Assembly (NCBI GenBank): GCA_037140375.1
Contig: JBAXER010000033.1
Location: forward strand, 1 to 30,137
Direction of reading: 5' to 3'
DNA length: 30,137 bases
Source of the DNA: WLMZ01 sp037140375
GTDB taxonomy: Bacteria; Actinomycetota; Acidimicrobiia; Acidimicrobiales; Ilumatobacteraceae
Position numbers and translations under genes: made by a program
Shown: positions 14,537 to 21,940 of the stretch, one piece after another
Position numbering within the stretch: position 1 is the stretch's first letter
Layout of the letters: each line of letters opens with the position of its first letter
The notes under the pieces: model-generated
What the model saw: the letters and a program-made list of their open reading frames with translations, nothing else
What the model was told of the DNA's origin: nothing
Database searches by the model: none

Positions 14537-15577
14537 CTAGCGACTGAGCAGCGCCTCGCAGCCGGTGCCACCAAGGATCGTGTCGACCGCAGCGCGATCG
14601 GCGCCTGTGAGCGCGTTGTACTGCTCGCGCAGCCACACGATGCACTTCTTTTGATACGCGAACGTGCCCTGGCTGTACTCGTTGCCATCGATCACGCACT
14701 CGACTGTCTCGGCGCCAGTATCGAAGGCCGCTTCGTTGGCCAACATAAATGGGGCGTAGGTGCGCCCGATCTCGCCCAGTAACTCGATGGTTGTGGGGGC
14801 GATGGAGCTGCGATCGTTCCATCCGGCGTCGCCATCGATGGGCCACCACGACAGGTCGTCGGTGCGCTCGACCCAGTTCACAACGCGTGGTGCTCGGTTG
14901 ATAGCCACCCGCGCCGACTCCGGATCCCAAGCAACCAACTGGCGCAACTGGCCAAAGATACCGAAGTCGCCGCGGCCGGGACGATCGCCAACGAAGAATG
15001 CCTGCGAGATGAGGTGACGCTGCATGATGTCGAGCAGGCGCTCATATGACTGCTCGATCGCGGGACGATTTTGCTCGGTGGAGCCCACCAGAGCCATTCG
15101 GCTGATCTGGCGATTGGTGATGTACTCCTTGGACATTTTCGCTTGCGCCTCAGACATCTGCTGGTTCATGTCGAGTGGCAGCAAAGAGCCGGCCTTGTGA
15201 ACGGCGTCGCTGTAATACCAGCGGTAGTGGTACATCTGCTTGGTGACCCACTCGTCGCCGTAATCTTCGATGAGGTAGTCGAGGAACGCCACCACCGGGT
15301 CGGTTGGTACCAAGCTGCGCGCCGAGTGCATGGTCTCGAGGCGGGCGATGAGCGGACTCGAGTCGATCTGCACATCGGTGTAGTTGCCGTCGGCGTCAGG
15401 GAACGCGATCACCGGAATGAGCTTTACGGGAGCGGCCCCGATGGTGTCCCATTTCGAGTCGCGTGGCACCCACGTAAACGGGATCTGGCGATAGCGCAGA
15501 ACCGATCGCATCTTGAGTGAGTAGGGCGACCCGTAGCCGCCGCCGAGAATGAGTGGCTTTGCGTTGTCGTTTGGCAT
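14537..15577 (-). CDS. Glutathione S-transferase-fold protein (GST-like), last gene of the cluster
   Basis: The 346-aa product has an N-terminal thioredoxin-like GST domain (LILGGGYGSPYSLKMRSVLRYRQIPF, then KLIPVIAFPDADG and DSSPLIARLE, about residues 9-95). A long helical C-terminal domain follows (LDYLIEDYGDEWVTKQMYHYRWYY, FFVGDRPGRGDFGIFGQLRQLVAWDPES). The active-site position reads SPYS, so a Ser rather than a Cys type is expected. It is longer than classic GSTs (~210 aa). The frame extends to 15646, but the ATG at 15577 is preceded by an AAAGGA Shine-Dalgarno and starts 10 bp after the previous gene. Actinobacteria typically lack glutathione, so the thiol cofactor is uncertain. It resembles the GST-like protein at 17923-19116 in layout. 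Confidence 0.83.
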   Translation of the reverse strand: MPNDNAKPLILGGGYGSPYSLKMRSVLRYRQIPFTWVPRDSKWDTIGAAPVKLIPVIAFPDADGNYTDVQIDSSPLIARLETMHSARSLVPTDPVVAFLDYLIEDYGDEWVTKQMYHYRWYYSDAVHKAGSLLPLDMNQQMSEAQAKMSKEYITNRQISRMALVGSTEQNRPAIEQSYERLLDIMQRHLISQAFFVGDRPGRGDFGIFGQLRQLVAWDPESARVAINRAPRVVNWVERTDDLSWWPIDGDAGWNDRSSIAPTTIELLGEIGRTYAPFMLANEAAFDTGAETVECVIDGNEYSQGTFAYQKKCIVWLREQYNALTGADRAAVDTILGGTGCEALLSR

Positions 15578-15587
15578 GCGGAGTCCT

Positions 15588-16220
15588 TTAGGGCAGGTCG
15601 AGTCGAACCGGGCCGTGGAAAATGTCGCCGTTGAAGAAGATGGCAACTCGGGCCGGGTATGGAATGTCGATGACCAGATCGGTTTCGATGGTCATGTGTT
15701 GCGAGGTCCAGCCTTCGGGCATGGTTCGCGGGGCAGTAGAGGTGCCGGGGTCGCGCCGGCCGAGGCTGGCGTCGATGACCTGAGGCATGAGATACCAACC
15801 GTGTCCGATATCGATGATCTCAAGCGTGCGACCCGCGGCAAAAAGCACGCGGTGCGACTTGTAGACGGGCAACACCATTGCGCCGTCGAAGCCGGCTTCG
15901 GGCTTGCCGCCACGAGCAACCAGTCCGAACGAATGGCCACCAATTTCGACGGTCTCGACTGGCCCATCGACAAGTGCGCCGGGTGGACGCAAGAAGAACG
16001 CTGCGTCGTGCTGGCTCAGGCCGACGCCCGATTTGCGAAAGCCCTCGGGGAGCACCAACGCTTCGTACTCTTCGGGCGTGATTGGATCTCGGGTGAGCCA
16101 CACTCCACGAGTGGCCGAGTCGCTGATTTCGCCGTGATAGGCGAGGCCGCCGAGCGACCAGTTGTTGACCCACGTTGGGTCGCCGCGAAGGAGTTCGATT
16201 CGTTCGTCGATGGTTGACAT
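15588..16220 (-). CDS. Conserved hypothetical protein
   Basis: The 210-aa product (start MSTIDERIELLRGDPTWVNN) matches no family I recognise. It is soluble, with no signal peptide or membrane segment. Visible segments are WSLGGLAYHGEISDSATRGVWLTRDPITPEEYEALVLPEGF, several Gly/Val-rich strands (VETVEIGGHSFGLVARGG, HRVLFAAGRTLEIIDIGHGWYLMPQV), and a C-terminal FFNGDIFHGPVRLDLP. The alternation suggests a mostly-beta barrel. It sits 9 bp after the desaturase stop and 10 bp before the GST-like gene, so it is cotranscribed with them. Base composition and codon use resemble its neighbours. Confidence 0.8.
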   Translation of the reverse strand: MSTIDERIELLRGDPTWVNNWSLGGLAYHGEISDSATRGVWLTRDPITPEEYEALVLPEGFRKSGVGLSQHDAAFFLRPPGALVDGPVETVEIGGHSFGLVARGGKPEAGFDGAMVLPVYKSHRVLFAAGRTLEIIDIGHGWYLMPQVIDASLGRRDPGTSTAPRTMPEGWTSQHMTIETDLVIDIPYPARVAIFFNGDIFHGPVRLDLP

Positions 16221-16229
16221 TTGCTTGGT

Positions 16230-17180
16230 CTACCAGACGATCTTGCCGGTGGACTCAAGCGCACGGCCCTCGGCGCGGACGCCCTTGGCGACCATGTCGG
16301 CGGCAACGTCTTTCCACAGCGCGCGTAAGTGGTAGTGCGGAACACGTGGGAACAAGTGATGCAGTGCGTGGTGATCGTGGCCACGAATAAGGAACCGCGA
16401 GCCGGGGAACACGGCAACGCGAGTGTCGACATAGCGACCCACTTCGCTGGCGGGGTGATGGGGGTACCACGCAAAGACAAAGAGCAACCACATCACTTGG
16501 AGACGGCCGGGAAGCCACCACAACAGCACTGCCTGCCAGCCGAACCCAGTAGCGAACGCCACGATGAGAGCCAGGGTATTGACGGCCCAAAAGCGAAACT
16601 GCACGATGCCATCTTTGCGATCGCCTGTGCCGCTCTTGAGCACCTTCGCAGGAATGAACCTGCGCATTGAGGGGACGAGCGCAAACAACGGCAAGAACGT
16701 GTTGAGCATCACGAGCCTGACCCACTTTGCAGGCAGCTCGCGCAGTGGCCCTTCGGTGAAGTGATCGGGGTCGCGGTTCGGGTCGTTGGTGAACGCATGG
16801 TGACGCATGTGCCCTGGGCGATGCGAGGTAAATGAGATGCCCGTTGGGATCGAGCAGGCCTTACCAATGAGATCTTCGCCCCAACGCGCTGTGGGGTTTT
16901 GTCCCCAGATGTTCTTGTGCGTTGCCTCGTGCATTGGCATGTAGAACATCGAGGCCAGAACGGTGTTGATGATCAGGCCCGCCCACAGCGGCAACGCGCC
17001 GGTGACGCCCAGCACAATCACGGTGATCCATGCAGCTGCGAACACTGCGAAGGTGAGCACAATGCGCAGCTGAAAGCCACCCCAGTAACGGGCTGCTGCA
17101 GCGCTTTCGGCACGCAGCACCAGACGCCGTTCTTCGCTTGCGCTTTCGATCGACGAGTCGTCAGGCGATTCAATTGTCAT
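16230..17180 (-). CDS. Membrane fatty acid desaturase/hydroxylase family protein
   Basis: The 316-aa integral membrane di-iron enzyme has three histidine clusters: HEATHKN (84-90), HRPGHMRHH (120-128) and HDHHALHHLFP (268-278). Hydrophobic segments lie at about 40-62, 65-82, 155-172, 198-222 and 225-240. The family uses O2 and an electron donor to desaturate or hydroxylate acyl chains or carotenoids; the HxxxH spacing in the first box resembles short-box members, so hydroxylation is possible. The frame opens at 17261, but the ATG at 17180 avoids overlap with the preceding GST gene. A TATTGT -10-like box (17189-17194) lies 8 nt upstream, so a secondary internal promoter is possible in the 34-bp gap. 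It is an unexpected partner for GST and selenoprotein genes. Confidence 0.88.
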   Translation of the reverse strand: MTIESPDDSSIESASEERRLVLRAESAAAARYWGGFQLRIVLTFAVFAAAWITVIVLGVTGALPLWAGLIINTVLASMFYMPMHEATHKNIWGQNPTARWGEDLIGKACSIPTGISFTSHRPGHMRHHAFTNDPNRDPDHFTEGPLRELPAKWVRLVMLNTFLPLFALVPSMRRFIPAKVLKSGTGDRKDGIVQFRFWAVNTLALIVAFATGFGWQAVLLWWLPGRLQVMWLLFVFAWYPHHPASEVGRYVDTRVAVFPGSRFLIRGHDHHALHHLFPRVPHYHLRALWKDVAADMVAKGVRAEGRALESTGKIVW

Positions 17181-17188
17181 AGCGAGAG

Positions 17189-17194
17189 ACAATA
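17189..17194 (-). promoter_or_regulatory. Possible internal -10 box before the desaturase gene
   Basis: TATTGT on the minus strand, 8 nt before the ATG at 17180, in the largest gap (34 bp) of the cluster. Confidence 0.35.
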
Positions 17195-17214
17195 GTGGCA
17201 ACGGGGCGCAATGG

Positions 17215-17919
17215 CTAGGTGGACGCGTTCTGCTTGCGACGGTATGCCGTGAATCGGCCAACGAATTCGGTGCTTTCGTCGGGAGACCATTGCACAGCGG
17301 TCCACCCTTTGAGTTCGGTGCAGCGCTGCCGATGCCGCTCGATGGCAGGCGGCAACGGATCGGTGAAGCCCAAGACGCGTAGGCCGTCGAGGCGAACGTA
17401 GAGCGGCATCAGTACTGCCTCGGCCAGCGTGGGCTCGGAGCCAACGAGCCAGTCGCTCTGGTGAAGCCATTGAGCGATTTCGGCAAGCGCAGCGGAGAGT
17501 GCTGCGCACGACTGAGCAATGCGCTCGGGGTCGTGGCCGTAGTAGATGCCGATCATCGGTCGAAAGACGAGTTGATCGATCTGGGCCATGCGTTGGCGCA
17601 CCTCGGCGCGACCGTTGTCGTCGGTTGGCATGAGCGATGAGCCGGCGATTCGTAGTTCCATCCACTCCAGGATCGGCATCGAGTCGGCCAAGTAATCGGG
17701 GCCGATACGCAGCATAGGAATCTCGAGGCGTGGGCTGTTGGCGACGAACTCGGAGGGCAACACGAAATCGGGACCGCGCACAGCAAGCGGTGGAACGTTG
17801 ACGACGTCGTGCTCGATGCCACGCTGTGCGAGGGCGAATGCAACGCGTGTGGCGAATGGGCAGATCCAGTGTCCGTAGAACGAGACGCTCTCGGTGTCGG
17901 TGTCGGTGTCGGTGCTCAT
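17215..17919 (-). CDS. Glutathione S-transferase family protein with Cys-Pro-Phe active-site motif
   Basis: The 234-aa product has normal GST size. The N-terminal thioredoxin-like domain shows SVSFYGHWICPFATRVAFALAQRGI (residues 11-35). Cys20-Pro21-Phe22 matches the cysteine-type (omega/beta-like) active site used for thiol transfer or reductive dehalogenation. IPMLRIGPDYLADSMPILEWME fits the cis-Pro and Glu/Ser thiol-binding region. The helical domain includes WLVGSEPTLAEAVLMPLYVRL. Translation starts only 3 bp after the upstream GST-like stop. The first residues are encoded by four tandem TCGGTG units on the plus strand (STDTDTDTES), a low-complexity tail. With a selenoprotein and two other GST folds in the same transcript, a role in thiol- or selenol-based redox or detoxification chemistry is plausible. 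Confidence 0.88.
   Translation of the reverse strand: MSTDTDTDTESVSFYGHWICPFATRVAFALAQRGIEHDVVNVPPLAVRGPDFVLPSEFVANSPRLEIPMLRIGPDYLADSMPILEWMELRIAGSSLMPTDDNGRAEVRQRMAQIDQLVFRPMIGIYYGHDPERIAQSCAALSAALAEIAQWLHQSDWLVGSEPTLAEAVLMPLYVRLDGLRVLGFTDPLPPAIERHRQRCTELKGWTAVQWSPDESTEFVGRFTAYRRKQNAST
17891..17914. repeat. (TCGGTG)4 short tandem repeat in the GST start region
   Basis: Four perfect copies of a hexamer in the first codons of the GST gene at 17215-17919. It encodes alternating Asp-Thr on the minus strand. Length changes would be in frame (two residues per unit). Confidence 0.85.
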
Positions 17920-17922
17920 GGC

Positions 17923-19116
17923 TTATGACTGCGCGGCCACAGGGCCCCACACTTCGAGATGGTTCACGCGCTCGACACGACGCGTAGTGCGCAGATCGAG
18001 CAATGAGTCGAGGCCGGCTTCGGCCAACGTTGCTCGCACGGCAGCCTGACCGTTGGCATCCTGCTGGGCAACGGCATCGTGAAGCCGCTGCATTAACCAG
18101 AACCTGTAGGGCATCACGTTGGTCGAGATGGGCATACCGCGCCACGTGAAGTCGACGCGACCAATGCCGCGGCTAGCCGGATCTGGCAGACCGTTGGTGC
18201 CGGTGACGAGATCGGGTCGATCGCTCAGCCATGTATTCGCGTGCTGCACGTGAGCCGTGATCTCGGGAAGGTATTCCTCGGACACGTAGCGCATGAGCGC
18301 TGTCAACGTTGGTGGTATCGAGTCGTCGGCAAAGAGTTGCGGCGACGCAGTGCCGGCTTCGGGATACTCGCCGTCGTATGGCTCGTATGTGCTCATCCGC
18401 TCGACCCAACGACCCACTCGCGGAGCACGTTGCTTCACCAGCATTGCTGGCGCTGGGTCGCGGAACAGGTGCGCCCACATTGCAGCCATCAGCCCGTAAT
18501 CGCCGAGTGTTGGCACGCCGCCGAGCAGATACGGGCTCACGCCGAGATGGGCGTCGAACAACTCAAGCCATTCGACAAATGCTTCTTCGATGAATGGTGC
18601 CGTGTCGGCGTTGACGCCGAAGTTGACGGCCGCTTTGCGCATCCGTCCACTTGAGTGCAAGAAGAACGCAGCGGCCTGCTCTGCGGGCATCGGTGGGAAC
18701 AAACTGGTGGTGAACTCGTCCTCGAGAAACGCAAGGTTCTGATCGTCGAAGTTCCAGCGGTAATGCATGGCCGGCCGCAGTAGGCCTTCGCCGCCAAATA
18801 GTTCGAACACATGGCTCACGGCGAGGTGCCGCGGCGTGGTGGGATACGCGGGGTAGCGAGTAGATGTGGCGCCGCGTTCGAAGTGGTCGATGATGTCGGC
18901 GCCGTCTTGGATGAGCCGACCGTCGGGTGTCTCGAGCACCGGAATGATCCAGCGACCCACAACCGGGATCACGTTGGCGGTGTATCGGTCGCTGCTTGGG
19001 TGAGCCTCAACGAAATTGATCTGCTGCTTACGCAGATATGAACGCACCTTGCCGGTGTATAACGAGCTCGGCGAGCCGTACAGCGTGTAACGACTGTTGC
19101 CTGAGCCAGTGGTCAT
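17923..19116 (-). CDS. Large GST-fold protein (glutathione S-transferase-like)
   Basis: The 397-aa product begins MTTGSGNSRYTLYGSPSSLYTGKVRSYLRKQQINFVEAHP, a thioredoxin-like GST domain with Ser-Pro-Ser-Ser at the active-site turn. WIIPVLETPDGRLIQDGADIIDHFE follows (cis-Pro and Glu/Asp thiol-binding element). A helical domain includes YLLGGVPTLGDYGLMAAMWAHLFRDP, the usual GST N-capping region, then a long C-terminal extension (about 270-397). It is nearly twice the size of a classic GST and similar in plan to the 346-aa protein at 14537-15577. The frame is open to 19227, but the ATG at 19116 overlaps the stop of the selenoprotein gene by 4 bp (ATGA), implying coupled translation. Cofactor and substrate unknown. 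Confidence 0.83.
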   Translation of the reverse strand: MTTGSGNSRYTLYGSPSSLYTGKVRSYLRKQQINFVEAHPSSDRYTANVIPVVGRWIIPVLETPDGRLIQDGADIIDHFERGATSTRYPAYPTTPRHLAVSHVFELFGGEGLLRPAMHYRWNFDDQNLAFLEDEFTTSLFPPMPAEQAAAFFLHSSGRMRKAAVNFGVNADTAPFIEEAFVEWLELFDAHLGVSPYLLGGVPTLGDYGLMAAMWAHLFRDPAPAMLVKQRAPRVGRWVERMSTYEPYDGEYPEAGTASPQLFADDSIPPTLTALMRYVSEEYLPEITAHVQHANTWLSDRPDLVTGTNGLPDPASRGIGRVDFTWRGMPISTNVMPYRFWLMQRLHDAVAQQDANGQAAVRATLAEAGLDSLLDLRTTRRVERVNHLEVWGPVAAQS

Positions 19117-20267
19117 CGTTGGCCGGGTGTCATATAGAACCAGATCGGGAACTTGCCGCCGCTGTCGCGGATTGCGGCGCGTGCTGCGAGCACGGTGGCG
19201 CCTGCTTCGGTGCGGTCGAAGAACCAATCTTCCATTGCGCGGCCACCAGGCAGTGGGCCGTCGACAAGTTCGAGCGCAGCCTCTTCGTAGTAGGTGCGAA
19301 TGTCGTGACAGACGGCGATGGTGTTGCCGCCGGGCAGGCCGGCTGTGGTCCAGTCTTGGCCGTTTGCGATGGCATGCAGCATGCCCAACGCGTTGGGTAC
19401 TTCGTCGGCAGACATGACGCGGCCCACTGATGTGACACCGCGCTTGGCGAGCGCTCGGTCATACGCCTTACGCAACCCGCGTGCCTCGTCGACCGACGGT
19501 GGAAGGCTGGGGTCGAAGCGTGGCGGAAGGCTGCATGACACCGGCTGATCGTCGGCCTCGATGACCTCGGGATGGTCGACCAACACAGGGCCGGATGTCT
19601 CGTTGAGCAAGGCAAATGCGCGAGCGAGAACGTCGTGCTGGAACTCGGCATCGAGCGGACGGCCAAGAGGCCGGCCGAGCGGGAACTCACAGTGAAGGGC
19701 GCGTGGGGGAGCGACCTTCACGGCCATTTCGCGAACTGACGACAAGACGATGGTTGCAATGCCAGCGGCTTCGAAGACATGGGCGAGCACACTCACGGTG
19801 CGCGTGCAAAGAGGTCAAACGGGCGTGAGGATCACAATGTCGACGCCGTCTTGGCGAAGCGCCGCTGCAGCAGCAGGACCGGTGTCGAGGCGAATGGTGG
19901 CCACATCGTCGGGCTGGTTGCCAGCGAACGACACGTGCCGCCGGGCAACAGCGCCGATGACGCCGCGTTGAGCGAGTTCTTCGAGGCGGTCGATGGGGTA
20001 GACCACGTTGAGATCCATCTTCACGCCGGTGTGGTCGAAGTTGGGGCTCCAATGACCGAGCACGAGGTCGCGCCGGTTGCTCTCGATGAGTCGGTAGCCC
20101 GTGTCGCCAGCGGTGAAGCCTTCGTCGTTGGAGGCGTGCAGCGCTGCCGAGGTCACGATGGCAACGGTGGCTTTCGCAAGTTCGACAGGAGTGACCCACG
20201 CCGGATTCGCAAACTCGGGGGCAGGAAGCGTGGCCGAGTGTGCCCGCATCATTTGGTCGCCGTTCAT
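19113..20267 (-). CDS. GrdB-related selenoprotein (glycine/sarcosine/betaine reductase selenoprotein B family) with in-frame UGA = Sec151
   Basis: Two ORF pieces lie in the same frame, split by a single TGA at 19815-19817. Read through, they give one 384-aa protein: ...GVDIVILTPV-U-PLCTRTVSVLAHVFEAAGIA.... The first part (residues 1-150) has family segments AKATVAIVTSAALH, FTAGDTGYRLI, NFDHTGVKMDLNVVYPIDRL, GVIGAVARRHVSF. The second has VREMAVKVAPPRALHCEFPLG, RPLGRPLDAEFQHDVLARAFALL. Relatives of glycine/betaine/D-proline reductase component B carry a Sec in just this U-x-x-C position (family knowledge recalled, not searched). A SECIS-like hairpin follows the UGA. The ATG at 20267 overlaps the upstream stop by one base; the 3' end overlaps the next gene's ATG. 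No GrdA/GrdC partners are present, so the substrate is unknown; an electrophile or organohalide reductase is speculation. An alternative is a nonsense mutation, but the intact downstream half argues against it. Confidence 0.85.
19787..19817 (-). promoter_or_regulatory. Sec UGA codon and bacterial SECIS-like stem-loop
   Basis: UGA is at 19817-19815. Downstream on the mRNA, GCGCAC (19803-19798) pairs with GUGUGC (19792-19787) in a 6-bp stem, one pair G-U, closing the loop CGUGA (19797-19793). The loop begins 17 nt after the UGA and has G in its second position. Both agree with the bacterial SECIS consensus as I recall it (apical loop 16-37 nt downstream, G among the first two loop bases). An alternative stem, GCACGC with the same 3' arm, is also possible. 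Confidence 0.6.
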
Positions 20268-20749
20268 CACATCTCGATTCTGTTGAGTCGTGCAGTGAAC
20301 CCAAGATAGGTCCACACGAGTTGGTCGCCGTCGATCCGGCGGGTGACTTCGATAGGAAATCCAACGGGGCGCAACACGTGCACACCATCTTCGAATGAGG
20401 CAACCACCGTGATCGGGGTAATGAGATCGAACTCGGCGACATCGTGCACGCCGTTTTCTTCGGTGCCATCGCAACGCATGTCGTGCACGATTCCCGAAGT
20501 AGTGGCTCCCGAGCCGGTGATGATGACGCGATTGCCGGCCTGCTCGATGCGCTGGGTTACACCAATGGCTCGATGGTTGGGATCATCGAGACCGCCGGCT
20601 TCGATGCTGACCACTTTCCATGTGCCGCGCATGTCGGGCGCACCATCGACGATGGGTTCGGTGCACGTGGCGAGGAACGGTGCTGGCATCTCTTTCCAGC
20701 CGCCGGTTGGTGTGTAGGCAACCGGAATTGAGTCGGCGGTGATGCTCAT
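20267..20749 (-). CDS. Conserved hypothetical protein, possibly lipocalin-like beta-barrel
   Basis: The 160-aa product begins MSITADSIPVAYTPTGGWKEMPAPFLATCTEPI. It contains GTWKVVSIEAG, a GxW-type opening typical of lipocalin/FABP-like barrels. A run of predicted strands follows: IGVTQRIEQAGNRVIITGSG, AEFDLITPITVVASFEDGVHVLRPVG, FPIEVTRRIDGDQLVWTYLGFTARLNRIEM. No signal peptide or membrane helix is seen. The frame opens upstream to 20938, but the ATG at 20749 forms a 4-bp overlap with the DUF2855 stop and gives a sensible N-terminus. Its stop overlaps the selenoprotein start. Cotranscription with these enzymes suggests a small-molecule-binding or accessory role, which is inference from fold resemblance only. 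Confidence 0.78.
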   Translation of the reverse strand: MSITADSIPVAYTPTGGWKEMPAPFLATCTEPIVDGAPDMRGTWKVVSIEAGGLDDPNHRAIGVTQRIEQAGNRVIITGSGATTSGIVHDMRCDGTEENGVHDVAEFDLITPITVVASFEDGVHVLRPVGFPIEVTRRIDGDQLVWTYLGFTARLNRIEM

Positions 20750-21825
20750 GCAGTGGTTGCTGATAGTGAGACGATCTGGCCCTTCTCGGGGCTGGTGTCG
20801 CCTTCGAGCGTGGCGCGGTACACCGCTTCGAGTGCCTCGATGCCTGACGATCGCTCGATGACCATCCATGCTCGGGAGTGATCGAGGAAGTCGGCAAGGG
20901 CAGTGCCAACGGTGGTCTCGAAGACTTCGCGACCCCATTCAGTGGAGCGTTTCTTCATCTGTGAGGGGGCGAAGAAAAATGTTGGGGTTGCTCCTGGTAG
21001 GTCGCCGAGAGCGCCGCCTGCATCCCAGTGCGTGGCGCCCACTCGGCACGAATACTTCAACTGTTCGCCGAAGTGGTTGTGGACACGGGTGATGACGTCG
21101 ACGTTGCCGGCCATGTCGACCATGACGGCGGGTTCGCTGCCGTCGAGGGTCTCGATGTCTTCATAGGCAATGACCGTGTCGTAGAGGCCAACGGTGCGAA
21201 CGAACTCGATATTGCGTGCCGAGGTAAGGCCAACGACGTGCACGCCTCCGCGCGCCTTGAGGCGGTGCGCCAACGCGATTGAAGTTCGGCTCGATGCACT
21301 GGTCACGAGAGCAGTGGTGGCTCCAAAGAACTCTTGCTCGCCGAGGAAGTCGTCGGCCAGATACGAGGTGATGAACAAGCCGCGGGCGATGAGGTATTGG
21401 CCTTCGGTGTCGGGGTCATAGGCGGGGTCGTTGCCCACAAGGTTGAAGTTGCGATAGGTAGACGCGTGTTTGGCGCGATGTTCGCCGCGGTCGACGAAAC
21501 CGTCGGTGCTTGGAGACGCGGTCACGACATGGAAATCGGACATCGGGAAAAAGCCGAAATAGCGGCCGCCGACCTCGATGTCGGGGTGCGCCGAGCGGGT
21601 GATGCGACCGATGCCCATCACGGGGATCCGGCCCCACGGCGCGTCGGTGGGGAAGAAGCCCCAGTAATCGAGCATGTCACCCGATGCGGCATAGGTGATG
21701 TTGTTGGCGGTGATCGCAAACGACTCAAGCTCAAGCAGCACCTGACCATCGGCCAACTCGGCGGGTGGCTCTGTGGCGAGCGAACGGGTGTGGCGGAAAT
21801 CGGTGCGGTCTACGTCGAAGTTCAC
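20746..21825 (-). CDS. DUF2855 family protein (MDR/quinone oxidoreductase-like fold)
   Basis: The 359-aa product resembles DUF2855 proteins, remote members of the medium-chain dehydrogenase superfamily. Segments include LADGQVLLELESFAITANNITYAASGDML (GroES-like domain), WGRIPVMGIGRITRSAHPDIEVGGRYFGFFPMS, and a Rossmann-like part (ALVTSASSRTSIALAHRLKARGGVHVVGLTSARNIEFVRTVGLYDTVIAYEDI). No enzymatic function is established for the family to my knowledge. The start is GTG 21825, 7 nt after a TACTGT -10 box (21833-21838), so translation is probably leaderless. It is the first gene of the eight-gene minus-strand cluster. A 7-3-7 palindrome sits in the promoter spacer, pointing to repressor control. 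Confidence 0.85.
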   Translation of the reverse strand: MNFDVDRTDFRHTRSLATEPPAELADGQVLLELESFAITANNITYAASGDMLDYWGFFPTDAPWGRIPVMGIGRITRSAHPDIEVGGRYFGFFPMSDFHVVTASPSTDGFVDRGEHRAKHASTYRNFNLVGNDPAYDPDTEGQYLIARGLFITSYLADDFLGEQEFFGATTALVTSASSRTSIALAHRLKARGGVHVVGLTSARNIEFVRTVGLYDTVIAYEDIETLDGSEPAVMVDMAGNVDVITRVHNHFGEQLKYSCRVGATHWDAGGALGDLPGATPTFFFAPSQMKKRSTEWGREVFETTVGTALADFLDHSRAWMVIERSSGIEALEAVYRATLEGDTSPEKGQIVSLSATTA

Positions 21826-21832
21826 GTGGGGG

Positions 21833-21861
21833 ACAGTACAACGATCCGCGATCGTTTGTCA
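21833..21861 (-). promoter_or_regulatory. Promoter of the selenoprotein/GST cluster with an operator palindrome in its spacer
   Basis: On the minus strand a TACTGT -10 (21838-21833) lies 7 nt before the GTG at 21825; a TGACAA -35-like hexamer (21861-21856) is 17 nt upstream. The region 21840-21856 is a perfect palindrome, AACGATC-CGC-GATCGTT, filling the -35/-10 spacer and touching the last base of the -35. A TetR-type repressor bound here would block RNA polymerase. Confidence 0.6.
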
Positions 21862-21877
21862 TGTCAACTGTCAATTG
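21856..21877. repeat. Triple TGTCA direct repeat in the divergent promoter region
   Basis: TGTCA occurs at 21857-21861, 21862-21866 and 21869-21873. The last two extend to TGTCAA. The array lies between the divergent starts at 21825 and 21941. The same TTGTCA word forms the palindrome at 24537-24557. Confidence 0.5.
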
Positions 21878-21940
21878 TTTTGGAGTCTGTGGCATAGTGG
21901 ATTCGTCCGCCGTCGGGCGGCTGCACTCGATCGGAGAATC

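Noticed and set aside
19113..19796. The second half of the selenoprotein as an independent gene starting at GTG 19796, or the locus as a frameshifted pseudogene
   Set aside because: The two halves are in the same frame with only one TGA between them, conserved residues run through the junction (TPV-U-PLC), and the GTG lies inside the SECIS-like loop. No frameshift is needed.
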